Assembly (NCBI GenBank): GCA_046160345.1
Contig: JBJXGO010000222.1
Span: forward strand, 1 to 58,979
Length of the DNA stretch: 58,979 bases
Source: M3007 sp046160345
GTDB taxonomy: Bacteria; Bacteroidota; Bacteroidia; Chitinophagales; Saprospiraceae
Direction: 5' to 3'
Every line of letters starts with the position of its first letter. The first letter of the stretch is position 1. A program made the position numbers and the translations under genes. Of the stretch, positions 1 through 8,448 are shown piece after piece. A model generated the notes under the pieces. The model did not search any database. It saw only the letters and a program-made list of their open reading frames with translations, and had not been told where the DNA came from.

Positions 1-23
1 CCCGAAAAATGACCCAATGACGG

Positions 24-54
24 CCCTCCTTCGCCTGCGGCTACGGCGGGTAAA
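24..54. repeat. dispersed imperfect palindrome, copy 1
   Basis: The sequence starts CCCTCCTTCGCC and ends GGCGGGTAAAC, so the two halves can form a hairpin with a few mismatches. Related copies lie at 18680-18714, 55483-55515 and 55526-55557, and a degenerate one at 42484-42511. It sits just upstream of the first gene, downstream of a short AATGACC-like heptamer stretch. It may act as a terminator or as a mobile REP-like element; I cannot tell which. Confidence 0.6.
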
Positions 55-63
55 CGGGTAAAA

Positions 64-2175
64 ATGACAATTTTAATGCTTGACCTTTCTTTTCAATACC
101 CAGCTTGGTTCCTGATCTTTTGTGCGCTTTTGGGACTTGGCTATGCGATGCTGCTTTATTATCGCGATACTACCTTCCGCGAACAAGCCCCGAAACTCAA
201 TCGTTGGCTCGGGCTATTGCGTTGGTTGTCAGTCACTTTACTGAGTGCTTTGCTGTTGTCGCCGCTCCTGAAGAGTTTCTTTACCGAAACGAAAAAGCCT
301 ATTGTAGTACTGGCCCAGGACCAGTCAGAAAGTATATCCGGTGAACTGCAAGGAGAATCCCTGGAACGTTACAAGCAAGACTGGGCAGCCTTGAAAAACG
401 CACTTTCTGAAGGTTATGAAGTACACGAAATTGCTTTTGGAGACGAAGTGCGTGAGGCAGTTGATTTTAATTTTACGGACAAGGTAACTAATTTTTCAGC
501 CCTCCTGAGGGGCGTATATGACCTCTATGGCGGTCAAAATCTCGGCGCTGTAGTGCTCGCTTCAGATGGTATTTATAACGAAGGCAGCAACCCGGCATAC
601 TCCGACGCCCCACTTTCTGCGCCTGTTTATACGATAGCACTGGGGGATACAACCCCGAAAAAAGACCTGTTGGTCAAGCGGGTCTTTCACAATAAAATCG
701 CCTATCTGGGCGACAAATTCACTGTGCAAATAGACCTTGCGGCAACAAATTTGGGCGGAAAACAAACCGTTGTAACTGTATCAAAATCAACAGATTCGGG
801 ACTTAAGCAATTGCAAAGCATTCCGGTGACACTGTCTGGAAACGACTTTTTTACTACCAAAGAAGTTCAGCTCGATGCCGACCAGCCAGGCGTGGTTTCT
901 TATGTGATCAACGCAGCCGTTTTGCCCGGAGAAGCCAGTACCGCGAACAACCGCCGCGAAATTTTTATTGATGTGCTTGATGCACGCCAGAAAATATTGC
1001 TGCTTGCCAACAGCCCGCATCCTGACCTTAGCGCGATAAAAACCACCCTTGAGATCAACAAGAATTATCAAATTAGCACGGCCTACATCAACGAGCCCGG
1101 TTTGGACATAGGCAAGGATGACTTTGTGGTGTTGCACAATCTGCCTTCTACCACCAATGACCTTTCGGGTTTGCTCAACACCATGAACAACAAACGCATC
1201 CCGCGGCTATTCATCGCAGGGATGCAAACGGGCTACCCAGCGCTTGCGAAAGCACAGGGATTGGTGAGCCTCCAAAGTGATGGCTCGCAGAGCGACGAAG
1301 TTCAAGGCAGGGTATCCCCACAATTTGCCGCATTTTCACTAAGCCCCCGGGTATTGGAGGAATTGCCCAAATTCAATCCGATGACATCAGCTTTTGGCAA
1401 TTTTGGCGCCACACCACAGGCGCAAGTATTGCTCCGTAAGCGTATTGGCAAAGTAGATACAGAGCAGCCGCTTTTGGCAGTAGGCGAAACCAATGGCATC
1501 AAAACCGGTATTTTGTTGGGCGAAGGCCTTTGGCGCTGGCGACTTTTTGACTACTTGCAGCACCAAAACCACGAAATTTTTGACGAACTGGTAGGCAAAA
1601 CGGTGCAATATCTCTCGCTCAAAGAAGACAAACGCAAATTTCGGGTAACGCTGGATAAAAACATTTTCAACGAAAACGAATCTGTGACCTTTGGCGCTGA
1701 ACTCTACAATGACAACTACGAGCTGACAAACGACCCCGACGTGGCCATGAGCATCCGAAACCGGGACGGCAAGGAGTTCACTTATACCTTCAACAAACTT
1801 GGCAAGGCATACACGCTCAATGCCGGTATTTTGCCTGTTGGACCATACACTTACAAGGCAACGGTCAATTTTAACAACCAGATTCTGGTGTACGAAGGGC
1901 GATTTAGTGTACAACCTATTGAATTAGAACTTTTTGAAACGACTGCCAATCACGCCGTACTTCGGCAGCTGAGTGCAAAATTTGGTGGTGAAACGGTGTT
2001 TTCCAACCAACTTGCCAGCATCGCGGAAAAGATAAAAGCCAACGAAACAGTGAAGCCGGTTATCTACCAAACCACCCAAACCAACCCGCTCATCAACCTC
2101 AAATGGATATTCGCATTGCTGGCTTTGCTGCTGGCTGGTGAGTGGTTTTTGAGGCGGTATTTTGGGGCATATTAA
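64..2175 (+). CDS. membrane-anchored VWA-domain protein (BatA-like architecture)
   Basis: A 703-residue protein with two N-terminal membrane segments (about residues 14-34 and 51-69), a von Willebrand factor A-like domain and one C-terminal membrane segment (about 676-696). The VWA metal site DxSxS is visible as D86-S88-S90, followed by a typical A-domain pattern with 'VVLASDGIYNEG' near residue 165. The middle part is beta-rich, and the region around residue 310 resembles the class-I glutamine amidotransferase-like fold seen in related Bacteroidota proteins; that part is inference. The N-terminal layout recalls BatA/BatB aerotolerance-type proteins, but this one is about twice as long and no moxR or bat genes adjoin it. 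The stop lies 10 nt before rlmN, so the two may be cotranscribed. The precise role is unknown. Confidence 0.8.
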   Translation: MTILMLDLSFQYPAWFLIFCALLGLGYAMLLYYRDTTFREQAPKLNRWLGLLRWLSVTLLSALLLSPLLKSFFTETKKPIVVLAQDQSESISGELQGESLERYKQDWAALKNALSEGYEVHEIAFGDEVREAVDFNFTDKVTNFSALLRGVYDLYGGQNLGAVVLASDGIYNEGSNPAYSDAPLSAPVYTIALGDTTPKKDLLVKRVFHNKIAYLGDKFTVQIDLAATNLGGKQTVVTVSKSTDSGLKQLQSIPVTLSGNDFFTTKEVQLDADQPGVVSYVINAAVLPGEASTANNRREIFIDVLDARQKILLLANSPHPDLSAIKTTLEINKNYQISTAYINEPGLDIGKDDFVVLHNLPSTTNDLSGLLNTMNNKRIPRLFIAGMQTGYPALAKAQGLVSLQSDGSQSDEVQGRVSPQFAAFSLSPRVLEELPKFNPMTSAFGNFGATPQAQVLLRKRIGKVDTEQPLLAVGETNGIKTGILLGEGLWRWRLFDYLQHQNHEIFDELVGKTVQYLSLKEDKRKFRVTLDKNIFNENESVTFGAELYNDNYELTNDPDVAMSIRNRDGKEFTYTFNKLGKAYTLNAGILPVGPYTYKATVNFNNQILVYEGRFSVQPIELELFETTANHAVLRQLSAKFGGETVFSNQLASIAEKIKANETVKPVIYQTTQTNPLINLKWIFALLALLLAGEWFLRRYFGAY

Positions 2176-2185
2176 GTTAAAAACG

Positions 2186-3235
2186 ATGCTCCAACAGCAA
2201 GACATCCGCTCCATTTCCCTTTCCAATCTCGAAGTCCTCTTTACTTCCTGGAATGAGCCGCGCTTTCGGGCAAAACAAGTCTATGAATGGCTTTGGGTCA
2301 AAGGTGCCGCTGATTGGGAGGCCATGACCAACGTGCCAAAAGCACTGCGGGCAAAACTTGCTGACGCATTCACTTTTAACGTCCTGACTGAAGACAAAAC
2401 CCAACACAGTGCAGATGGAACGATCAAGTCACGCTGGCTAACACACGATGGACACCGCATCGAAAGTGTGCTGATTCCCGTACCAGCGGACGACAGGTTC
2501 ACGGTTTGTGTAAGCACTCAGGTGGGCTGCAGCCTGACTTGCGCATTTTGCGCAACCGGGCGGATGGGGCGGAAACGCAACCTTAGTGCCGCTGAAATAT
2601 TTGACCAGGTAGTTGGGGTCAACCGACAAAGCCTCGAAAGTTTTGGCAAACCGCTCACCAACATCGTTTACATGGGTATGGGCGAACCATTGCTAACCTA
2701 TTCCGGCACCATGGAAAGCATTGAACGCATCACTGCTCCAGCCCCGGAAGGTTTGGGAATGGGCGCCCGGCGTATCACAGTCAGCACGGCCGGTATTGCG
2801 AAAATGATCCGAAAAATGGCTGACGATGGCTATCGAAGCAATCTTGCCCTAAGCCTTCACGCTGCCGACGACAACAAACGAAACCAGATCATGCCCATCA
2901 ACGAATCGAATAACCTGGAAGCGTTGATGGAAAGTCTTGAATATTTTTACTGGAAAACCAAAGGCCGTATCTCCTATGAATACATCGCGTTCGATGGGTT
3001 CAACGACTCGCTGGAGGATGCCGCAAAATTGGTGCAACTTTGTCGCCGCAGATTCCCGGTTCGGGTCAATATCATCGAATACAACCCGATAGAGGGCTTG
3101 TCTTTCGTGAAATCTGACGAGAATCGGTTGAACGACTTTGCAGCTTATCTCGCTAAAGAAGGCGTAACCGTTACTGTTAGAAGAAGTCGGGGCAAGGATA
3201 TTGACGCTGCTTGTGGGCAACTGGCCAACAAGTGA
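2186..3235 (+). CDS. rlmN: 23S rRNA (adenine(2503)-C(2))-methyltransferase
   Basis: Radical SAM enzyme that methylates C2 of A2503 in 23S rRNA, and in characterised RlmN also A37 of some tRNAs. The CxxxCxxC iron-sulfur motif is C115-C119-C122 (numbered from the ATG). The methyl-carrying Cys is in 'GKDIDAACGQLA' (C343). The upstream 'CVSTQVGC' block and the 'GMGEPL' SAM motif are also present. I start at the ATG at 2186 because the longer TTG-initiated frame (2162) would overlap the VWA gene, whose stop is at 2173-2175. The length of 349 residues is normal for the family. The 3' end is 4 bp from the end of the convergent gene. Confidence 0.96.
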   Translation: MLQQQDIRSISLSNLEVLFTSWNEPRFRAKQVYEWLWVKGAADWEAMTNVPKALRAKLADAFTFNVLTEDKTQHSADGTIKSRWLTHDGHRIESVLIPVPADDRFTVCVSTQVGCSLTCAFCATGRMGRKRNLSAAEIFDQVVGVNRQSLESFGKPLTNIVYMGMGEPLLTYSGTMESIERITAPAPEGLGMGARRITVSTAGIAKMIRKMADDGYRSNLALSLHAADDNKRNQIMPINESNNLEALMESLEYFYWKTKGRISYEYIAFDGFNDSLEDAAKLVQLCRRRFPVRVNIIEYNPIEGLSFVKSDENRLNDFAAYLAKEGVTVTVRRSRGKDIDAACGQLANK

Positions 3236-3239
3236 GCGT

Positions 3240-4358
3240 TCAGAATGAAACCCCTATATTCCCGGAAATATACTCTGCCGTAAACTTGTGCGCTTTTATG
3301 GAAATGCCCAAAAATGGTCTCAATTCCGTTTGCAAAAGGGCCGGCAAATAGTAACGGGCAGAGAGTTTGGCAAAACTCGGCTTCGGAACATATTGGTTTA
3401 TGTGCTTGCCCAAATACTTTCCAGCTTGAAGCACGATGCCAATATCACCGAATAAGAATTCCTCTGCCGCAAAAACTGCCACCCGTGTTGAGCCACAGCG
3501 CGCTGCAGCCTCATCTTCAAACCTTGCCGAATGAAGTCCCCACTCATAAATAGCCCTGTTGGATTCGTGGTCCAGGCCTAAAAGCACCCGATTGATGCGG
3601 TTTATTTGATAATATCCGGCTGCTGATGAGATGTAAACTGCGTGTTTGGGCCCGTCGAAAGATGCTATTTCTAATAATGCAAGACCGCCCTGAGCTTGAA
3701 AACCAACACGCCGCCCCAGGGTGCGTTTGCTGGTTTTTGCCGGCAGGAATTCCTCTTTTTTAAGAGCTTGAAAAAACCAGGATGCACTTGCCCAGCCTGA
3801 AAAAATATTTACGCCAAAATTTGGCAATGCCGAACCACCATTGGAGCAATGCGTCATGCTTCCACCCGCACTAAAACGAAGCTGGGATGCGGCGTGATAG
3901 GTGGTTCCGAGTCGGAATTGTGTAAGGTTGTTCCAATGGGAGCCAATGGCGTTTTGGCCAGGATTTTTGAACCAGTCATAAGGCCTTGTCACCCAGGCCA
4001 GTCCTGTTGCAACCCGAAAATCAGCCTCCCAAGGCCCCGCCCGGATCAAAGAGATACTCAAGTGTGGCATCAGCGCGTAAGTGTCGCCATGGGAACCTTC
4101 GCCCAGTTGAAAATGGGCAAGGGAAACACCAAATGCTGGATAATGCTGCCAGGCCTGCCAATCTTTATGGCCAGTGGTGTGAAACAGGATGCCGATTTCC
4201 TGCCCGGCTATTTTTTCGCCGGTTTGGGTGCTCAATTTGGGCGTATGACGCCAGACTGCGCCATGATAAAAGCTGACATCAAGGGATGTTTTTTGTGCGT
4301 GGAGTATTGTGGCACAACAAATTAAAAACAGGAAGAGCTTATTTTTTATGTAATTCAT
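3240..4358 (-). CDS. PagL-like lipid A deacylase / acyloxyacyl hydrolase family outer-membrane protein
   Basis: A 372-residue secreted barrel-type protein with a signal peptide ending near 'ILHAQ'. The segment around H170 and S172 ('MTHCSNGG', then 'PNFGVN') matches the His-x-Ser-Asn motif of PagL, the outer-membrane lipid A 3-O-deacylase. In characterised PagL a Glu 12 residues after the Ser completes the triad; here that position appears to be Asn, so activity is uncertain. The chosen ATG (4358) is internal to a longer frame; it gives a clean signal peptide and overlaps the upstream gene by 20 bp, suggesting translational coupling. The second half (after about residue 220) lies beyond the usual PagL length and contains more barrel-like strands, perhaps a duplicated half-barrel. 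Confidence 0.72.
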   Translation of the reverse strand: MNYIKNKLFLFLICCATILHAQKTSLDVSFYHGAVWRHTPKLSTQTGEKIAGQEIGILFHTTGHKDWQAWQHYPAFGVSLAHFQLGEGSHGDTYALMPHLSISLIRAGPWEADFRVATGLAWVTRPYDWFKNPGQNAIGSHWNNLTQFRLGTTYHAASQLRFSAGGSMTHCSNGGSALPNFGVNIFSGWASASWFFQALKKEEFLPAKTSKRTLGRRVGFQAQGGLALLEIASFDGPKHAVYISSAAGYYQINRINRVLLGLDHESNRAIYEWGLHSARFEDEAAARCGSTRVAVFAAEEFLFGDIGIVLQAGKYLGKHINQYVPKPSFAKLSARYYLPALLQTELRPFLGISIKAHKFTAEYISGNIGVSF

Positions 4359-5766
4359 CAATTTTTTCAAGCAGCCATTTTTTAGGCGTAATTGAAGAAG
4401 ACTTTTCAATTCTGGTTTGCAATTTTGCTACCTTTCTACTTTCATTGGCATTTAGTATGGTAAGGTTCTTTACAAAATTCAAAAAATTGAGATATTCTCT
4501 TTTTTGACTCTTGGATATCAATTTGTTCCTCCTCAGGAAAATTTTAAAACTATCAATCAATGAGTCCAAAGCCAGTGTTTCATCCAATTCATAGTAAGTG
4601 CGGACCAGCAATTGCTTCGTGCTCAAGGTATACACGACATCACTATATTCCACATCCCGAATCAGCTCAATTACCTGGTGAAATTTTTTTTGATGAAAAT
4701 GAAGCGACGCAAGGTTGAAAGTGCGGGCATTTTCCCGAATATCTGAGGGCAGGTTAGCGGTATATTTGTCAATGAAACTTTCTGTCCATTCAAATTCTCC
4801 AACCCCCAATCCTACTGTGACAATATTTTTAAAAAGCCCTTCTGAAAGATTGCCTGCTTCCAACAAAACATCCTTTTGAATTATTTTTTTAAAAATATTG
4901 AACATCTCCCTGTAATACGTCCGCACCCCCTGATTGATCTTGATCGCACAATAGTTTTGAGCAATTTGATAACATTCGCGAAGATCACTTTTTGACAAGG
5001 CCTGTCCCTGGAATTCGATCGTATCCAACAGATTTTTAAAGCGCTGTTCGTTTTCTGGCTCCGTAAGGCATTCTATGATCTTTCGATAAATTATCAGCAG
5101 CGCGACCTTATTAAAGGGTGGCCTGTCAAGAATTTCCCAAAGCCCAAAGGGAAGTGCCAGCTCCTTTTCTGTTGTTCTGGACCGACTATAAAGCAGCCAA
5201 TTGACGTAGTATTTCAATTTTTGGGTCAGATAAAAATACTCAAGGTGCGTGTCAGCGGTCCAAAGCTTTTCTGCGTAACCAGAAGTAACAATTGTTTTGG
5301 CCGCGCGAATAAAAACATTGTGGTGCACCTGAAAGCATGCTAGGTAGTATTCCGGTGATTGCCCTGGCGTTTCATCAAGCAAACGAAGGATATTGCGCTC
5401 TACCCCGGCAAGTTGTTTTTTGAGCTCAGGCTTCTCCAAAATTTGTTGCAACTCAAGCGCTTCGGCAAGTGGATTTTGTTTTCGCGCTTCCGCAGAAAGA
5501 AAACGCAATGCCATTTGATTGAGGTCAGAGGCCAATCGGCGCATCTGAGCATCGTTGTAGGGCTTTTTAGGGCACAATTTTTGCCACACTTCCTGCCTTT
5601 TGAGTTGGTCGATAATACCTTCACGCAGCGCATTTTCGGTAATATCAAATAGTGATACCAAATCAGGCTGGTCATTTAAGTAGGGCGACAAAAGGTATTT
5701 TCGGAAGCGGTTGCGCTCTACTTTTGATAGGATTTGAAGGATGGAAATAAGTTTGTTGCTGAACAT
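4339..5766 (-). CDS. hypothetical alpha-helical protein
   Basis: A 475-residue protein without a signal peptide or membrane segment, so probably cytoplasmic. It is rich in Leu, Lys, Glu and Asn and is predicted by eye to be almost entirely helical, like TPR/HEAT-type repeat solenoids, though no repeat consensus is clear. It starts 'MFSNKLISILQ' and has a patch of Lys/Arg near both ends. It overlaps the following PagL-like gene by 20 bp, so the two are probably translated together. I do not recognise a named family. Confidence 0.75.
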   Translation of the reverse strand: MFSNKLISILQILSKVERNRFRKYLLSPYLNDQPDLVSLFDITENALREGIIDQLKRQEVWQKLCPKKPYNDAQMRRLASDLNQMALRFLSAEARKQNPLAEALELQQILEKPELKKQLAGVERNILRLLDETPGQSPEYYLACFQVHHNVFIRAAKTIVTSGYAEKLWTADTHLEYFYLTQKLKYYVNWLLYSRSRTTEKELALPFGLWEILDRPPFNKVALLIIYRKIIECLTEPENEQRFKNLLDTIEFQGQALSKSDLRECYQIAQNYCAIKINQGVRTYYREMFNIFKKIIQKDVLLEAGNLSEGLFKNIVTVGLGVGEFEWTESFIDKYTANLPSDIRENARTFNLASLHFHQKKFHQVIELIRDVEYSDVVYTLSTKQLLVRTYYELDETLALDSLIDSFKIFLRRNKLISKSQKREYLNFLNFVKNLTILNANESRKVAKLQTRIEKSSSITPKKWLLEKIDELHKK

Positions 5767-5834
5767 GAAGGTGAATGCAAGTGAATTCAGGCAATGGGTA
5801 AAATTAAGAATGTCTTTAGAATGCCAAAGAAAAC

Positions 5835-5872
5835 AACTTTAATTGGTTAAAATAACTTTAATTGGTTAAAAT
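5835..5872. repeat. two tandem 19-bp repeats in a divergent intergenic region
   Basis: The unit AACTTTAATTGGTTAAAAT occurs twice head to tail (5835-5853 and 5854-5872), followed by a third partial start (AACTTT). It lies between the divergent genes starting at 5766 (minus) and 6062 (plus), in very AT-rich DNA. The position suggests an operator or promoter duplication, but no regulator is adjacent. Confidence 0.75.
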
Positions 5873-6061
5873 AACTTTTTGAATATCAAATAATTGTGAA
5901 AAATAATTCAAAAAATAAATTCCGGCAAGTTCCAAAAAATGTCTTTATTCTGGTTCAAAAAAATACTAACCTTTGTAAGGCAAAAGTCTACCCTGCGAAA
6001 ACCATCCCAACTTAGTTTTTCCTTAATCCGTCTAGTTGAACAATCTCAAACTTGTAGGCAG

Positions 6062-8377
6062 ATGCAAAAACATATCTTCTTTCTGTTGGTGCTATTTGCG
6101 GCTAAGATTTTTTTTAGCCCATTGGCTGCTCAATGTGATCGTGTTGCATGGGTGGCGAGCGTTACTCCTGGATGTGGCGCAAAAATCGTTGACTTGGACA
6201 ATGGCCAAATCCTTCGTGCGGTAACGGGTGCAGACGGACTTTCGGGTGGCCAGACTTTTACGTTCAATGCAAATCCTACACAACTCCCTCCGGGATGCCA
6301 ATCAGGGGGCTTTCAAGTCGTAGCGCTTACCTGTGTTTCAGAAAAACTTCCTTGCAAGGCCCAATTTGCCCGCATTCCGATTGCCCAACAATTGCTGGGT
6401 TACAAATTTGTGGCCAATATTTACGACCCATTATTACAATCCTGTCATTGGGACTTTGGCGACGGGCAAACAGCAATTGGTCAGACAGTAGAACACATAT
6501 TCCCCAATGAAGGAAACTTTGTCGTTTGCCTTACGGTAACTGATGTTTTTGGCTGTTCGGCTCAAGAATGCATAATAGTCGCAGCAAGCAGCCAGGACTA
6601 CAATTGGTGCGAATATGACATTCAGGCAACCGCAGTGGGAACAGAGCTGCAAGGGAAAATTTTCCCTTTGACCAATAACCAGGATTTGGTTTTGGAGTCA
6701 GTAAAATGGTACACAAACAAGTCGAGTCTTCCGATTTCTGAGTTACCCGTTTTTTCAGCTGCCTTGCCGGGGTATGGAGATTATACCGTTTGCGCCAATT
6801 ATCAGGTGCGCGATCTTTTTGATGGAAGCGTGTGTAGCGCTACCCGTTGCATAAACATGACAGTCGCCGAATCGGCTTGTAACAATCCCGTTTTGGCAGA
6901 TGGCACCACCCTATGCCCTTCACCCCAACAATTGTACGCCCCGGTATGTGGATGCGATGGCAATACCTATTCAAACGAATGTGAGGCAATTTCCAATGGA
7001 CTTTCTCAATGGTGGTCAGGTGAATGCGGATCGGTATTTGGCCCTTGTCTTACTAAACTTCAGTCAAAAATCCTGAGCGGTTCGACTGACAATGGCTATA
7101 TAGCCCAGTTTTGTAACCAGAGCAATGGCGATTACACTTTTGCGCAATTAGATTTTGGGGATGGAAGCCCACTTTGGAAAGGTACCAATTGGGATACCAT
7201 TCTTCACCTTTATTCCACTGCTGGCATCTATCGCACCAACCTTACCGTATGGAACACTAGCGGATGTATTTCCTCTGTTTCGCAGCTGCTGGTAACGGAT
7301 GCTGTGAGCCTGACACCCGGAAACCTTCCTCAATCAACAGATTACGTGTTCCCTGGTGATGCCAACCGCGACCAAAATGCAAATGTATATGACCTGCTCT
7401 ACCTTGGCGTGGGCCATTATAGCACAGGGGCTCCCAGACCAGGGGCCAACACCTCATGGAATGCTCAATTTGCACCGAACTGGGACGAAAGCTTGGTAGA
7501 TAAGGTGAATTACAAACACCTGGACTGCAATGGAGACGGTTCGGTCAATGAAATCGATGCTGATGTGATCCTGCAGCACTATACCGCTATTGACACCAGT
7601 TTGAATTCGTTTTTGCCTGAATTGCCACAGTTCAGGCTAGAGTTTGAAAATGACACCATTCTTGTTGACCCCAACAATCCGGCCCCGGTAGAGATCAATG
7701 CATTGATAAAAGTGGGCAGCCCAAGTCAACCCGCTCTTGGGCTTTACGGTTTATCATTCGCACTTCGGTATCCTGATTATGTGAACCACAACCCGGATAC
7801 AGATTATGACGATGACCTCTTTGGCTCGACGAACCACCTGCTATGGCTTTCAAAAGATATCCACCCGCGCGCTCAATTAGACCTGGGCCTGACCCGAAAA
7901 AATGGCCTTCCCGCCAATGGATACGGCAGGATTGCCAAGCTTACCTTTGTAACAGACTACATTATTATTATTGATGTTATCGAGCGGGGAGAAAGCCAAC
8001 CAGTTCCATTTGTGGCGCCTATTCGAGGCTTAAAAGCCATTGATAAACATGGCCAGGAATTTGAATTGTCCGTGCCTGCTCTGCAAGATACCGTGTGGAT
8101 AAAAAGGCTTGAAACTACGGGCACGAAGGATAAAATGCTTCAATCCAAGGTTTTGCTCAGTCCAAACCCTGCTGTCGGCCACACGGAACTTTATACCTCC
8201 GACCTTCATGTGGAGTCTATCGAAACGCTAAACTGCCTAGGTCAAATTATTGCCAAAACCCAGGTTTCCGGTACCAATAGAACAATATTGGATGTGTCGT
8301 GCTGGGCAAGTGGAGTTTACACGTTACGCATTATTGCAAAAGAAGGCTCCGTGGAGAAAAAATTGGTGGTGCGGTAA
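6062..8377 (+). CDS. secreted multidomain T9SS cargo protein (PKD - Kazal - PKD - dockerin-like - sorting domain)
   Basis: About 771 residues from the ATG at 6062. I prefer this to the longer frame from 5939 because it starts directly with a signal peptide (MQKHIFFLLVLFAAK, ending near 'LAAQ'). Domains in order: a PKD-type domain around residue 129 ('CHWDFGDGQ'), a Kazal-type protease-inhibitor motif at about 278-323 (six Cys, 'PVCGCDGNTYSNEC'), a second PKD around 363 ('LDFGDGSPLW'), a dockerin-like calcium-binding stretch at about 427-510 ('GDANRDQNANVYDLLYLG' and 'DCNGDGSVNEIDADVILQ'), a beta-rich domain, and a C-terminal T9SS type A sorting domain from about residue 697 ('LLSPNPAVG', 'WASGVYTLRI'). 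It should be exported across the outer membrane. Its role is unknown; the Kazal motif hints at protease inhibition. Confidence 0.88.
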   Translation: MQKHIFFLLVLFAAKIFFSPLAAQCDRVAWVASVTPGCGAKIVDLDNGQILRAVTGADGLSGGQTFTFNANPTQLPPGCQSGGFQVVALTCVSEKLPCKAQFARIPIAQQLLGYKFVANIYDPLLQSCHWDFGDGQTAIGQTVEHIFPNEGNFVVCLTVTDVFGCSAQECIIVAASSQDYNWCEYDIQATAVGTELQGKIFPLTNNQDLVLESVKWYTNKSSLPISELPVFSAALPGYGDYTVCANYQVRDLFDGSVCSATRCINMTVAESACNNPVLADGTTLCPSPQQLYAPVCGCDGNTYSNECEAISNGLSQWWSGECGSVFGPCLTKLQSKILSGSTDNGYIAQFCNQSNGDYTFAQLDFGDGSPLWKGTNWDTILHLYSTAGIYRTNLTVWNTSGCISSVSQLLVTDAVSLTPGNLPQSTDYVFPGDANRDQNANVYDLLYLGVGHYSTGAPRPGANTSWNAQFAPNWDESLVDKVNYKHLDCNGDGSVNEIDADVILQHYTAIDTSLNSFLPELPQFRLEFENDTILVDPNNPAPVEINALIKVGSPSQPALGLYGLSFALRYPDYVNHNPDTDYDDDLFGSTNHLLWLSKDIHPRAQLDLGLTRKNGLPANGYGRIAKLTFVTDYIIIIDVIERGESQPVPFVAPIRGLKAIDKHGQEFELSVPALQDTVWIKRLETTGTKDKMLQSKVLLSPNPAVGHTELYTSDLHVESIETLNCLGQIIAKTQVSGTNRTILDVSCWASGVYTLRIIAKEGSVEKKLVVR

Positions 8378-8434
8378 ATTGAGCGGGAATCAGGGAGCAA
8401 ATAAGCAATTCCACAAATAACTCCGCATTCTGCC

Positions 8435-8442
8435 TACTTTTG
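8435..8442 (+). promoter_or_regulatory. candidate Bacteroidota -7 promoter element (TACTTTTG)
   Basis: TACTTTTG matches the TAnnTTTG -7 consensus of the Bacteroidota primary sigma factor. It lies only 6 nt before the ATG at 8449, so transcription would begin at or next to the start codon. No good -33 TTTG is visible. Confidence 0.4.
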
Positions 8443-8448
8443 CCCTTA

